Source of the DNA: Euphorbia lathyris
Taxonomy: Eukaryota > Streptophyta > Magnoliopsida > Malpighiales > Euphorbiaceae
Direction: 5' to 3'
Length of the DNA stretch: 64,000 nucleotides
Assembly (NCBI RefSeq): GCF_963576675.1
Contig: NC_088910.1
Coordinates: 87,550,104-87,614,103, forward strand
Shown: positions 31,065-43,511 of the stretch, piece after piece
Layout: the number at the start of each line of letters is the position of its first letter
Position numbering within the stretch: position 1 is the first letter of the stretch
Made by a program: the position numbers and the translations under genes
The notes under the pieces: model-generated
Seen by the model: the letters and a program-made list of their open reading frames with translations, nothing else
Databases searched by the model: none
Told to the model about the DNA's origin: nothing

Positions 31065-33855
31065 ATGAACCCTCCAGGCAAACTACTGTGCCTGAAACCA
31101 CCAAGGTCACTACGCCGAGCAAAGGCAAAACTGGGCAAGCTACCTCCTCCAAAGGAAAATCGACCAAAATCAGAACCTATACCAAGGTATTTGATAACAT
31201 TAGTGAATGGAAAGTAGACTTCTCACGATGGGTTTCTGAGGCCTTCGTGACATCCGAACAACCCTTCTGCGAATGGATATCGAAGAATGGCTGGACAGAG
31301 CTGTTCTCCATTAGAGACCACACCTATCCTGACATAGTAAGGGAGTTCTACCACAATCTCCGAGTCGTTGATGATAACCAGGACTACTTAACAACAATGG
31401 TAAGGGAGAAAACGATTTTCATCAATCCCACCTATTTGGCGAATTTGCTGAAGTTGAAAAATGAGGGAGCAAAACTGAGAAGAACTGGAGATCAGGATGA
31501 CACTAACTACGAAGTCAACTTTTGCAAGCCCCCTGGTCAAGTTCATCCATGGGTCAGCACCAAAAGACGGCTCATTACCTGCTGACCTACTTTATTTACC
31601 CAAAGATAAACTGCACCAGCTCAGCGACAAATTTTGAGCAATGCTTTATATGGCATATGCTGACATACACGCCTATCAACATGTCAGTATTCTTGATTGC
31701 TGGGTTTCTAAGAAGCACTGGAACTCTCAGGCTGGGCTCGCTCATCACCAGGATCCTCATTGATCATCAAATAGACCTAACTGATGAAGTTAAAGCTTGA
31801 GGATCTGAAATAACAGCTGCTTCGCTGAGGGCTTTGAAGTTCAATCAGCCACTAAAGAAAGGAAAAGCTGCTGCTGAACAACAAGCTGAGGAAACAGCTC
31901 CAAAGCAAAGCCAAAGGACAAAGGCTCCAGCTGCCCGCAAGAGGAAAGCTACTGGGACTCCTTCAAAGAAGACTGAGCCTCAGCCCAAGAAGCCTAAGTC
32001 AGCTGAGAAAAGGAGCAGGCAAGATGAGCCTGAAATTAAGGAAAGAAGAGATGCTGATGAGCAACCTCAAAAGAAGCAAAAGTCTTCTACACTGACTCCT
32101 ATTGATGCTATTCCTACTGACGTCGTTGTTCCTGGTGATTCTCACTACACATAGTGTTTAGGAACTGTAGCTGAGCATCAAAAAGATGATGTGCATCTGG
32201 ACGATCAGTTCATTGCACAAGTTGAGGAAGAGTTAGATGGTGATAGTGAAGAAGATGAAGAACAAGAAGAAGCAAGCAGTCGGGATGACGCTGAGGACAC
32301 AGATGAGACAGCTAGTGAGGTTGGAGCTGAGCCAACCAATACTGAGTTGGCTGCTGGAAATGAACAAGAACCTGACCAATCAAATGTTAATCAAGAACAA
32401 GAACAAGCTGACCAGCTGAATGCTGATCAAGAGGAAACTTCTCCCTCTCACTCAAGAGAATCTATACAAGCTGACCCTCCTCCTCCAAGAAGAAGATTAA
32501 TCAAGGCAAGTCAGAAGTCTGTCATTGACCCTCCTATTCAGAAACCAACTGTCCCTGACTTTGTTATCCAGAAGCCGACCCAAGACCCTTCTAAACTCAA
32601 GCTGAAATTTTTCAGAAAACAACCAACTTCTACTCCATCGGCTTCCCTTGAAAAGCAAGCCTCTGTTTCTTCACCAAAGGAACACGCCGACTTGAATGCT
32701 TCCGCCAACTCAACAAGTCAAGTTGAATCAATTCTTGTAAATGTTGTCAATCCAAGCATTGTGCTGACTCAAAACATTCCTGCCCCTATCAGCATAGACA
32801 GCATTAGAATTACCTCTTCTCCAATCAACACATCTGCCGATCAATCAGCTCTACCAGAACCTCAAGTGCAGATTGAAAGCACACTTCCAGTCACTGACCA
32901 CGTTATTCCTCTGACTCCTCTTCCAACCGGTCATACTGAGGCAACAAGGCAAAGTAATGAAGGCCCTCTTAGCTACTTGCATGCCACCGAGTCTGGAAAA
33001 AGAATCATCGACTCGGTGCAAACACTAATCAAAGACCTTCATCAAACCACTCAACCTGCTGCTGGGTCTTCTACTGCTGAGACAACTCAACTCTCCCATG
33101 TAACTCAGCTTCTCAACGAAGTTAAGGGATTCAAGGACTTGCTGAGTGTCATCGTTACCTTTCAAGCACAGCAAGCTAAGCAGGATTCCATCGCAAAGTT
33201 GGCTGAGATCCAGCTGACAATAGTTCAACATCTCAACGCTCTTCAAGAACAAGTTCAGACTTTGTCAGCTGCGAACACGCGCTATGCAACTTCTGATGAA
33301 GTCAAAATGCTTTTTGCTCAGCTTCACACTGAGCAAATCAAAACCAACGAGCAAATGGTCTCCTATTCTCAGTGCTCCGTGGAGCAAATTGGTGAAGCCG
33401 TTCGATTGCTGAACTTGAACAAGCAAGAGATGGACACTGACGCTATGAAGCAAAATGAAATGCTGTCTATCACCAGACAAACTTTCAACCACATACGTCA
33501 CAGCAATATTCAGCATCAATACTACGACACATCGTTACTGAAGACTTTTCATCAAGTCGTTGCTGGTCTGTCTGATGCACTTACCTGGATAGGTAAATCT
33601 CAAGCCTTCATAGTAAGCATGATCAGCGCTGCTGTACTCAATATACCCACTGAGGTATCAGATGATGGAGTTGCTATTTTTGATGGTGTCAATGAAAGCG
33701 CCGATAGACTTAAGGCACTGTCCACGGAACTGACCAGAGCCGTCTTAACCGACGCCTTTAGGATTCCTCCTCCCGATGCTAACAAAACGGGGGAGAAAGA
33801 AGTAGCTAGAACACGGCATGAGCTTAGTCAGTCTAAGCAAAAGAAAAAGAAATAG
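31065..33855 (+). pseudogene. E2 envelope-like (Sirevirus extra) ORF, broken
   Basis: This is the ORF that in Sireviruses follows pol; its function is unproven. No ATG matches the usual start: the homologous frame runs open through 31040-31088 without one. Visible pieces are to 31585 (FCEWISKNGWTELFS, DIVREFYHNLRV), then after a frameshift near 31540 a second piece to 31800 (TGA 31798-31800), a Lys/Ala/Glu-rich basic-acidic linker 31834-32154 (TAG), and a long open stretch 32191-33855. The N-terminal domain resembles the plant 'putative transposon protein' domain common in Sirevirus 3' ORFs. The C-terminal half is coiled-coil-like (LLNEVKGFKDLLSVIVTF, LAEIQLTIVQHLNALQEQVQ) and has a single copy of the 28-residue motif that E3 and E4 triplicate. 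I see no convincing signal peptide or membrane anchor, which argues against a classical envelope. Confidence 0.75.
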
Positions 33856-34395
33856 ATGTAGGCTAGCTCAGTATATACTATGTGTAGTCTCTATGTTCTT
33901 TCTTTTGTCTTTCATTGTATACGCTGACTACTTTTATCAATATCAATACTTGCATCTATTCATCCAAAACATGAGTTATTTTATACGATGCTGAGTATTA
34001 AGTTATTATGTATCTTCAATTACATCAACCATGTTTAATGCTTATAAAACTTGTTGATCGTACCCAATTCTGATAACATGTTTGACATTGACTTGTATGT
34101 TTATATAACATTGTCTTATAAAACTCATTGAACAACAAATTACTCAACGCCCTCTGAATGTTAAAACTTCTGCTTAAACACTGAGTAAAATAGAATATGT
34201 TCCATGAGCTGACCTATATCTATAAACTGACCTTAGACTTACTCGATTAAACCTTCAAATGTTTAGAGTAAAACTAAGTCAGTAGCTCAACCCTGACGGG
34301 GGAGTTTGCTAAGTTATATTAGGTCAACTATCATGGGGGAGCTCAATACTGAGTTCTTCGCTGAATAGTTTTGCCAACATCAAAATGGGGGAGTT
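33856..34395 (+). other. E2 3' untranslated region with three polypurine tracts
   Basis: It is non-coding. GGGGGAG-type tracts occur at about 34298 (ACGGGGGAGTTT), 34335 (CATGGGGGAGCTC) and 34386 (AAATGGGGGAGTT). The last abuts the 3' LTR and should prime plus-strand synthesis. Repeated polypurine tracts are a known Sirevirus hallmark. Confidence 0.8.
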
Positions 34396-35734
34396 TGTTG
34401 AAACACCTTTCCACATAATTTTGATTTGACAAAATTGTTTAAGTATAATTAAAAACATATTCTAAAACACACAAAGTTTAAATGCTTTGATTTATTCTAC
34501 TAATGTGTTTGTTCAATGTTGAGTTAAATTGTTTATAAGACACAAAGATTAAAAGGCCCAAGCCCAATACGGAAGTCAAAGCCCAAGTCAAACAGTTTAA
34601 GGCAACTCGGCCCGCGTATGTCAAAACGCTGTCGTTATGTACAAAACGCAGCTCAGCGGAAGAAGGATCTAGAAGACCTTCGTGGAACAACTTCGGGACG
34701 AAGCTGCTGAGTTGATTCGACAAACAGTACAAGACAGCAGCTGGCTAAGAACAACTTCCAGACAAAGTGTTTCCACTTTGGGTAAAGTTCAGAAGACACA
34801 GTATGCTGTCTAGTTGACCTTACCATAAATGGAGAGACATTCTGCCGAGCTGATCAAAAGCTGACCGAGGACAGAAGATACTCAAATCTGATTGGCCGAG
34901 AGCTCTGAGCAAGACTGGGTGACAACGACAGGAAGCCGTTTCCCTACAACGGTTATTTTGAAATTCGAAATGACCGATGCCTCAGACGTCTCTATAAATA
35001 GTGCCATCAGTTGCTTCATTCCACACAGAACTTGATCAAGCCATTATGCTGACCAAATCTCTACGCAAAGTTCTGCAAGAAAAAGCAAAGCAATCTTACA
35101 CTAAATTTCATATCTTTTGTGTAAAAGTCTAGAGTGATTATTCAATCATCTAAGGTGTCTTAGCAATCATTGTTTAGGACAAACACTTATCATTTCTAGA
35201 GATTAGAAAGGAGAGGCTGAGTACTCGGTTATATTACTCAGCGAGAGATTAGGATTGAGTAGAGGTATAGAGGAAGGTACTCTTGTTATACTCAGTTGCT
35301 AAGATTGTAAAAGGTTTGATGATCTACCGTTAAAGAGCTCAGTAGAGAATTCGAAATCTCCGAACGTGTTTCGGGGACAAGACGTAGGCTTGGAGGCCGA
35401 ACCTGGATAAATCTGCTGAGTAACATATTTCTAACCTTAAACTCCTTTATATATTTATCGCTTGCTTAAACAAAAAACTGACCAAGTAAAAAGGTCAAGC
35501 TGAGTTGTGCGCATTGAATATCTGAGCTCAGGAATAGACTCTAAGTGCTATCTCCTGACTCAAGCAAAGAAACTGACCTAGTCACTAGTTGACTAAGCCA
35601 GTATCTTACTATTCACTCAGCGCCGCTGTTAAAACCTTTTTCTCACGAAAAAGAAGTCTGCCCTAACTTAAAATTTTTAAATAGTTCCTAACCCCCCCTT
35701 GGAACTATACTTGTAATATTATAAGGGACCAACA
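34396..35734 (+). repeat. E2 3' LTR
   Basis: TGTTGAAACACC to GGGACCAACA, 1339 bp. About 2% different from the 5' LTR by eye. TATA box at 34993-35000. The C run in the hairpin at 35681-35708 has 7 Cs against 15 in the 5' LTR. Confidence 0.95.
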
Positions 35735-35739
35735 AAAGT

Positions 35740-35844
35740 GGCCACACTATAAAAGTATGTCGTCACAAATTAAAATATGACTTTGCACCTGTTTATGCTA
35801 ACAAACGAGGACCCAAAAAGAATTGGGTACCTAAAGATGAATAG
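35740..35844 (+). pseudogene. gag: E1 gag, 3' end (after E2)
   Basis: The last CCHC knuckle resumes as GHTIKVCRHK and the frame ends with ..NWVPKDE and TAG at 35842-35844. The target-site copy AAAGT (35735-35739) precedes it. The TAG is in frame with pol, which follows after two codons. Confidence 0.88.
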
Positions 35845-35850
35845 TCTAAA

Positions 35851-38800
35851 ATGCAGGTGAGCCTGAGGTGCGTGGAGAAATCAAAACTGTGGTATATAGA
35901 CAGCGCATGCTCGAGGCACATGATTGGTGATGAAACTCAATTCATCACACTAGAGCTTAAACGAGGTGGAAGTGTAAGCTTTGGAGACAATAAGAAGGGT
36001 AAGATAGTCGGCTCAGGTACTATCGGGGGTAACCCTACTATTGAGTCAGTCTCCTTAGTTAAAGGTCTCAAATACAATCTGCTGAGTGTAGCTCACCTTT
36101 GCAAGAGCGGCAGAAAGGTTGTATTTGATGATACTCAGTGTCAAATACTCGAGGGAAAAACAAACGAATTGATTTTAACTGCCCCTCGTGTAGACAATGT
36201 ATACATGCTGAGTTTAGAAAAATAGTTTTCTAAAAATATATGCTTAGTGTCTAAAGAGGATAACTCCTGGCTATGGCATAGAAGACTTGGTCATGTAAGC
36301 ATGGACCTTCTTGCCAAATTAGCTAGAAAGCAACTAGTTGAGGGATTGCCCAAACTTAAATTTGAAAAAGATCAATTGTGTAATGCTTGTCAGCAAGGTA
36401 AACAAACTAAGAAGTCATTTCAAAGTAAAAATATTGTCTCAACCAAGAGACCATTGGAATTACTACACTTGGATCTTTTCGGACCTGTCCAGCCACTCAG
36501 CTTGGGCGGTAAGAAATTCTCCTTAGTTATTGTAGATGATTTCTCTCGGTACACTTGGATCATCTTGTTGAGTAGCAAGGATGAAACATTTGAGATATTC
36601 ACCACATTGATTAAAAAGCTTGAAAATGACAAAGACCTAAGAGTAGCTCATATTAGAAGTGACAATGGTGGAGAATTCAAAAACCAACAATTTGATGAAT
36701 TCTGTGAAGCCAGTGGTATTGACCACAATTTCTCTGCTCCTAGAACACCTCAACAAAATGGGGTTGTTGAAAGGAAGAACAGAACAATTGTTGAAATAGC
36801 TAGGACAATGCTGAGTGAAAATAGGCTTCCAAAGTATTTCTGGAGTGAAGCTGTTCACATAGCATGCTACATTCTCAATAGGGCTTTAGTTAGACCTATT
36901 CTTAAGAAAACCCCATATGAACTTTGGAAATGACGAAAGCCCAACATTGGCTACTTTCGTGCCTTTGGGTGTAAATTTTTTATACTCAACACAAAAGATA
37001 ATCTTGCAAAATTTGATGCTAAAGCTGACGAAGCGATCTTTTTAGGGTACTCAACTAACAATAAAGCATATAGGGTGTATAATAAACGAACTCAAGTTGT
37101 AGAAGAGTCTGTCCATATTGAGTTCGATGAAGCTGGCCCTGCAGGAAAATCAACTCAGCTCGAGGAAGATGAACCAAGCTCAGCTTCCGCTGACCAAAAT
37201 GGAGCATCTGAGTCATCAATACAAGGGCTGACCAAAGGTAAGCAAGAAATTGAAATAACCTTTGCTGACCAATCTATTCCTGCAGATATTGTAGAAACAC
37301 CTGTTCCAAACAACTCAACATTGCCCAAAGAAATAAAAATCTCAAGAGGACATTCGGAGAAGTCCATTCTTGATGATGCTGACAACAAGCTGATGACAAG
37401 AGATCAGCTTAGGAAGTATCTCAGCAATGTTGCCTTCGTCTCAATGCATGAGCCAAAGAATTTCGCTGATGCTGAGCACGATGAATATTGGATCAACGCT
37501 ATGCAAGAAGAGCTTGATCAATTCACAAGAAATGAGGTATGGGATTTAGTACCTAAACCTAGGAATCAAAAGACCATAGGAACTAAGTGGGTCTTTAGAA
37601 ATAAACTAGATGAGCAAGGCAACGTTGTCAGAAATAAAGCCCGACTTGTAGCCCAAGGCTATAGTCAGCAAGAGGGCATTGACTACGATGAAACCTTTGC
37701 ACCCGTTGCTAGGTTAGAAGCTATACGTATATTGTGTGCCTATGCTAGTTTTATGAACTTTAAATTATATCAAATGGATGTTAAGAGTGCATTTCTTAAT
37801 GGCTTTATAAACGAAGAGGTATATGTTAGTCAGCCTCCTGGGTTTGAAGATCCAAAATCCAAACCACGTTTATAAACTCAAAAAGGCCCTATATGGCCTA
37901 AAGCAAGCTCCAAGATCTTGGTATGAGAGGTTGACCAACTTCCTGCTGACCAAGAATTATGTCAGAGGCAAAGCTGACACAACCTTGTTCATTAAGAAAA
38001 AGGGTAAAAATACCCTACTTGCACAAATTTACGTAGATGACATAATTTTTGGTGCTACTGACGATTCTATGTGCAAAGAGTTCAGTAAACAGATGCAAAC
38101 TGAGTTCGAAATGTCTATAATGGGCGAACTCAACTTCTTCCTTGGACTTCAAATCAAGCAAGGTAAGAATGGCATCTTCACTAGTCAGTCTAAGTACGCC
38201 AAAGAAATGCTAAAGAAGTTTGATATGGAAGAATGTAAACCCATATCAACCCCAATGGGTATTGACACTGTCCTTTGTGGGGACGAAAAAGGTAAGTCTG
38301 TAGATAGCAAATTATATCGAGGTATGATAGGCTCTCTACTCTATCTTATTGCTAGTGGACCTGACATTCAGTACTCAGTATGTTATTGCGCAAGATATCA
38401 AGCTGACAGGGAATCTCACTTAATAGTTGTAAAAAGAATTTTCAGATATTTGCAGAGCTCAGTTAATGCAGGTTTATGGTATCCAAATACAAGTGACTTC
38501 ACACTGATTGGATATATTGATGCTGATTATGGGCGAGATAAGCTAGAACGAAAAAGCACTTCAGGAGGATGTCATTTCCTAGGAAGCTGTCTGGTTTCGT
38601 GGTTTAGTAAGAAGCAGTCATCAGTGGCCTTGTCTACAACTGAAGCTGAGTACATTGCTGCTGGAAGCTGTGTGGCCCAAGTCCTATGGATTAAGCAACA
38701 GCTTGAGGATTATGGTGTCAAAACAGAAACAATAGAGGTCAAATGTGACAACAAGAGTGCCATTTACTTATCTAAGAATCCAATCCAACACAGCAGGATG

Positions 38801-38974
38801 AAGCATGTCAGCATAAGACATCACTTCATCAGAGATCATGTACTCAAGGGTGAGATCAAGCTGACCTACGTATCAACAAATGAACAGCTTGTAGATATCT
38901 TTACGAAGCCCTTGGCTCATGAGTAATTTAACATATTAAGGGAAGCTATCGGTATGTCTAATCCTCTTCAATAA
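35851..38974 (+). pseudogene. pol: E1 pol, disabled
   Basis: It starts MQVSLRCVEKSKLWYIDSACSRHM, in frame with the gag TAG. Domains in order are protease, integrase ([12 protein letters not shown] zinc-binding half, [26 protein letters not shown]), RT ([27 protein letters not shown]) and RNase H ([21 protein letters not shown]). Lesions: CAG to TAG at 36223-36225, GGA to TGA at 36931-36933, a 2-nt deletion at about 37855, and CAA to TAA at 38924-38926. The family stop is at 38972-38974. The first TAG lies at the same codon as one of the stop codons in E4. The RNase H active-site residues look intact. Confidence 0.92.
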
Positions 38975-39479
38975 TTCTATATGCTTAATTGAATGTTGAG
39001 TGATTACCATGCTGAGTGATTTGTGATAAATTAGTAACTGTTGCATGCTGAGTTAAAAATGACATAAAATCACCCTATGCTGAGTAGACATACATGCTGA
39101 GTGATTATCCTAAGCTAAGTTACTAAGCTCACAAACAACTATCCTACGTAAAACTGACTACTCAGAATCTCAAACGTCTGACATTCTCAATACTGAGTGA
39201 AACTCAATTAAACATTAAATGCTAGCACACGTATTAAATAGCTACCTAGGATAACGTAAGCAATAATTAGAAAACCCATGCGCCGAACGTGTCATAAATG
39301 CCAGAATCTCTGTCGGTTGATCATCTCGAGGTAAAACGGCTAGTTCAACGAATAAGATCAATCCGAACTTCTATAAATAGTGGAAGAATTCCCACTTAGA
39401 ACTCCTTACACTCAAAATTCTTGGCATTCAAATTTCTCTCTCTCAAAAACCCAAAATCCTCTCAAAGAATTCGTAATCA
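38975..39479 (+). promoter_or_regulatory. E1 pol-env spacer with GCTGAGT repeats and TATA box
   Basis: TGAGT copies occur at about 38997, 39013, 39058, 39080 and 39097, several as ATGCTGAGTGATT. The conserved block GCGCCGAACGTGTCATAAATGCC begins near 39282. TATAAATAG starts at 39372 and the ATG is at 39480, 108 bases later, after a CT-rich leader. Confidence 0.6.
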
Positions 39480-40241
39480 TGACGAATTCCCAAAATCTCT
39501 CTGGTGGTGGTTACAACGACGACCACACCGACGAAAACCCTAAGTCTCCTCCTCAGCAGGAGTATAGCAAGACTCCCACTAAAGAACAAGGTCAGCATGA
39601 CCAAACTCCAAACAAGAACCCTAAAACTGACCTCGCAACCTCTTCAAAGAAGAAGAAGAAAAAGAAGGACAAGCAGCCCAATGAAAAATTATTTGTTAAA
39701 GTGTACCCGAGCGTAAAGAATCATGAGGTTCTTCGATGTCGATGGTTCTCTCTGAGCTTCATAACGGATGAACAACCGTTCTGTGAATGGATTGAGAAAA
39801 ATGAATGGGCTAGACTATTTTCACTTACTGGTAGAACCTACCCTAGGTTAGTATAGGAATTTTACTCCAACCTCTGTGTTGATGGAAATGATGCTGACCA
39901 TCTGGTAACCCACGTTAAAGGTAAGAAGCTAACGATTACCCCATCCTATCTCGCAACCTTACTAAATCTGCCAAACACCGGAACGGAATTCAGGACTACT
40001 AAGGAAAAGCTTGACCACATTGCAACGTTCTGTAAACCAGCGAATCACAAAGGAGACCAGTACATGCATGGGTCAAAATCAAAAGATGGCTCACTATCTC
40101 CTGACTAACTTCATCTTCCCAAAAATCAACTTAGCATCATCAGCTTCAAACTTCGAGCAGTGCTTCATTTGGCACATGCTGACCTACAGCCCTCTCAATA
40201 TGCCCGTATTTCTGGTAGGAGCACTTCAACGGAGTACTATC
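39480..40241 (+). pseudogene. E1 envelope-like ORF, first part (interrupted by E3)
   Basis: The start is ATG 39480 (MTNSQNLSGGGYN). It is followed by a polar, Lys-rich stretch and then the conserved domain (RCRWFSLSFITDEQPFCEWI, LFSLTGRTYPRLV). CGG to TAG at 39854-39856 stops it. The domain continues in frame (FYSNLCVDGN, ITPSYLATLLNLPN). A small deletion near 40050-40060 shifts the frame before QKMAHYLLTNFIFPK. E3 inserts after 40241 (target site CTATC), and the coding sequence resumes at 63582. Confidence 0.8.
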
Positions 40242-41655
40242 TGTTGAAACACCTTTCCACAAGATTTTGATTTGACAAAATCATCCATGATTAAGAGGCA
40301 ATTAAATTTAAATGCTTTGATTTAATTGTACTAATGTGTTTGTTCAATATTGAGTGCAAAAATATATATAAAGTAAAGACAGGACAAAAGTCAGCACAAG
40401 CAAAGCTGAGTAGAACGGAACTCAGCATGACAGAATGTAAGCGGAGTGGAGTAGAACTTAGAAGCAAAACGAAGCTGACTAAAGTTAAAGATTTCTTTAG
40501 AAGCGGTTACACAGAGCGGAGCTGACCAAGAATGAACTCAGCTTAGAAGTTGAACATCCGAAGATTACGAAGAAAGCTGAATGACTGTCAGGACAGCATG
40601 AAGGATCCGTTCACTAAAGGACAAAATCTGCAAATCTTCTGCACCAATAATTGGAACCTCGAAGACACATAAAAGACTAATTCCAAGAGTCATGGGTCAT
40701 TGGATTATTGGTAAAAGACAACTGGCACAAACAGACAAGCCAGACGCAATAAGACAAATCTGACGCCTGAAGAAAACAGAGAAAGGGAATGGCGGAGCAG
40801 TCTGAAGCTGGCCAGAAATTGTTCCCCAAAAGAGCCGTTTTGGTGTTAACGGTAACAACAATTCAAGATCCAAATCTGTAATTTCCTTCTATAAAAGGAC
40901 AATGAAGAACCTTGGTTTATTATGGAAGCATCAAGAGAAAAATACAAAGAGAGAAAATCTTGAAAGCACTCAAATACAAAAAGAACTTACACCCACTTTT
41001 CTATTCTCTGTGTAAATGCTAGATTGATTGTTGTATAATCATCTAAAGTGTTCTTTAGCATAAAAAGAACAAGTTTGTGATCAATAGGAATATTGAGAGT
41101 GTTAAGCTGAGTGCTTAGTTGTAAGCATTCAGTGGTAGAGAAATCTAGGTGCTGGGTTGTAGCACTTAGTAGGAGTTGAGTAGACGAATAGAGGAAGGTA
41201 CTCTTGCATATTCAACTGCCTTGTAATTGGTTTGTGCTCTACTGTTAAAGAGCTCAGTATTGGATTCAAAAAATCTCGGAGGACTCTAGGGACTGGACGT
41301 AGGCAGAGAGGCCGAACCAGGATAAGTGATACTGAATAATCTCTAAACTCTCTCTCTTATAATTGCATGTGTTGTTTGCTTTATTTACTCAGCATATAAA
41401 TTGTCTAAGCTGATCTTGAGTAAATAAGTGGTGCTGAGTTAGAAGCTGACCTCCAAGAGTGTCAATTCTTAACTCACAAGAAAACAACTTTGGTCAACAT
41501 CTGACTAAAGCTGTCTTGAAACATATCTCACCAAGCTGACCAAAAGCTGAGTTAATAAACTCTCAAAATAACTTCCAGTCAGCTTAATTAAAATGCCCAA
41601 AAGTTATATTAGTTCCTAACCCCCCCCCCTTGGAACTAATTACCAGGGACCAACA
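40242..41655 (+). repeat. E3 5' LTR
   Basis: TGTTGAAACACC to GGGACCAACA, 1414 bp. GCTGAGT hairpin at 40405-40426, TATA box at 40890-40896, paired hairpins at 41107-41132 and 41145-41169, poly-C-loop hairpin at 41608-41640 with 10 Cs. A frame of 63 codons inside recurs in the 3' LTR and is not a gene. Confidence 0.95.
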
Positions 41656-41657
41656 AA

Positions 41658-41670
41658 TGGTATCAGAGCC
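41658..41670 (+). other. E3 primer-binding site
   Basis: TGGTATCAGAGCC two bases after the LTR end, identical to E1 and E4. Confidence 0.92.
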
Positions 41671-41717
41671 TAAGCTCACTACTCAAAGATTTAACAATCT
41701 TGAGCTGATCCCTAAAA

Positions 41718-43511
41718 ATGGGTGAGAATAGCACTCGGTTCCTTCCAGGAAACCAAACAACACAGATACTCTCTGAGGGACTATCAATCACTAGACCTCC
41801 CCTATTCTTTGGGTCAAATTATACATTCTGGAAGAATAGGATGAAAAACTTTATTCAAGCCACAAACATGAGTGCATGGCTTGCAATTGTTCAAGGTCCA
41901 CATGTGCCATACAAAACTGTTAACGATGAGAAAATTGTTAAAAGTGAAGCTGAGTGGACAGAGGATGACCTCAGAAAATTACAAAATAATGCTTCGGCTA
42001 TAAACATGCTTCACTGTGCGTTAGATGCTGCAGAATACAATAAGATTTCAGGTTGCGAGTCAGCACAAGAGATTTGGAAGAAGCTTGAATTAACCTATGA
42101 AGGCACAAGCAAAGTCAAGGTGTCTAAAGTAAATCAACATATGAGACTCTACGAGCTGTTTGAGATGAATGAGAATGAAGACATCTCAGAAATGAACGCA
42201 AGGTTCACAAATATTATAAACGAGCTAAAAAGGCTTGGAAAGAACTTCACTGAAGAGGAACAGGTGAAGAAAATTCTGAGAAGTCTGCCCAAAAGTTGGC
42301 AAGCAAAGAAAACAGCCGTAGAAGAAGCTCAAGACTTGACTACCTATAAATATGATGAGCTGATCGGATCCCTGCTGACCCATGAAATCTCTATGAAAAA
42401 CTTTGAAGCTAAAGAGAAAGAAAAATCAGAAGATAAGAAACAAAAGTCACTTGTCATGAAAGCTGACTCGACTGAAGCTGAGTCAACTGATGATGAGGAA
42501 ATAGCCATGTTCACCAGAAAAATGAAGAAGCTGTTCAGAAGGAATGATAGAAACGGCAAAAGCTCATTTAGAAGAAATGACAAGTATAAAGTCGAGTCAA
42601 GTGACAAGTACAAGAAGGACAACTCGAAGTCTGTCACATGCTTTGAGTGTCATCAAACTGGGCACATCAAGTCAATCTGTCCCAACCTCAAAAAGGAGAA
42701 GAAGGGAAGCAAAAAGGCTATGGTAGCCACATGGAGTGACAGTGATATGACAACATCCTCCGAAGCTGAGCAAAATGAAACAGCCAACATATGTTTCATG
42801 GCAGATGATGGAGCTGACCAATCCCAATCTGAGCAAGCTGACCTCTCTGAAGATTCCGAGCAGGAGGAAAACAACAATGAGGTAACATCCTTACTTTTGC
42901 TTAGAAATGAAATGGTAAATGCCCTGAGTGACTTATATACACTAACTAAGAAGTGTAACAAAAAGATTAAGGCACTCAGCAGGCGCTGTGATGAGATTGA
43001 AGAGGTCAAACTGAGTGACCTCCGATATCTTCTCCAGGACAACTCTGACCTGCATACCAACATGCAAATCTTACATAAGTTTGTCACGGAGGTTCAATCT
43101 GAGTCAAAGAAACTTAGAAAGGATATCACAATGTTACAGAGTCAATGGAAGGGCTCAAATAGAAATAAACCCCATGCTGAGTACGCAAATACTAGTCAGC
43201 ATAAGCAATTTACTCAATGTGAGTGTTGTGGAAAAAGAGGACACACAAAGGATGTGTGTTGGCATAATAAGCGGATTGTCCAATGTGACTTCTGCGGAAG
43301 AAAATGGCATACCACAAAAGTATGTTGGCATGCCCAACACAATAATACTGACAATACTCAGTTCAACCCACAAAGGGTACCTTTTTGTGATTTCTGTGGT
43401 AAACCAGGCCACACCATAAAAGTATGCCGTCACAAGTTAAAATATGATTTTGCACCTGTTTATACTAACAAGAAAGGACCCAAAAGGAATTGGGTACCTA
43501 AAAATGAATAG
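41718..43511 (+). CDS. gag: E3 gag polyprotein (597 codons, open)
   Basis: Uninterrupted frame from ATG 41718 (MGENSTRFLPGNQTTQ) to TAG 43509-43511. Residues about 30-230 form the UBN2-type copia gag core. A basic linker and the first CCHC knuckle (CFECHQTGHIKSIC, about residue 310) follow. Then comes an acidic stretch, a coiled-coil-like region (about 385-475, LLLRNEMVNALSDLYTLTKK) and three more knuckles: CECCGKRGHTKDVC, CDFCGRKWHTTKVC and CDFCGKPGHTIKVC. The third has Trp where Gly is usual. Gag would form the particle and bind RNA through the knuckles. The stop is TAG and the next 18 bases are open in the same frame as pol, so pol could be reached by readthrough. Confidence 0.92.
   Translation: MGENSTRFLPGNQTTQILSEGLSITRPPLFFGSNYTFWKNRMKNFIQATNMSAWLAIVQGPHVPYKTVNDEKIVKSEAEWTEDDLRKLQNNASAINMLHCALDAAEYNKISGCESAQEIWKKLELTYEGTSKVKVSKVNQHMRLYELFEMNENEDISEMNARFTNIINELKRLGKNFTEEEQVKKILRSLPKSWQAKKTAVEEAQDLTTYKYDELIGSLLTHEISMKNFEAKEKEKSEDKKQKSLVMKADSTEAESTDDEEIAMFTRKMKKLFRRNDRNGKSSFRRNDKYKVESSDKYKKDNSKSVTCFECHQTGHIKSICPNLKKEKKGSKKAMVATWSDSDMTTSSEAEQNETANICFMADDGADQSQSEQADLSEDSEQEENNNEVTSLLLLRNEMVNALSDLYTLTKKCNKKIKALSRRCDEIEEVKLSDLRYLLQDNSDLHTNMQILHKFVTEVQSESKKLRKDITMLQSQWKGSNRNKPHAEYANTSQHKQFTQCECCGKRGHTKDVCWHNKRIVQCDFCGRKWHTTKVCWHAQHNNTDNTQFNPQRVPFCDFCGKPGHTIKVCRHKLKYDFAPVYTNKKGPKRNWVPKNE

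Larger units (their letters stand above)
24260..35739 (+). mobile_element. E2: complete-length Sirevirus-type element inserted in E1 gag
   Basis: The element is 24265-35734 (11,470 bp) with target-site copies AAAGT at 24260-24264 and 35735-35739. Both LTRs are present (1347 and 1339 bp). By eye they differ at roughly 25 positions plus the length of the C run, about 2%. It has gag, pol and envelope-like regions in the same orientation as E1. Its LTRs share termini and motifs with the other three but are clearly diverged from them (TATAAATAG box, ATAGTTCC stem), so E2 belongs to a separate subfamily. Gag, pol and the envelope-like ORF each carry lesions. Confidence 0.95.

Noticed and set aside
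34298..34392. GGGGGAG motifs as ribosome-binding sites
   Set aside because: They are polypurine tracts before an LTR in a eukaryotic element; no gene starts follow.
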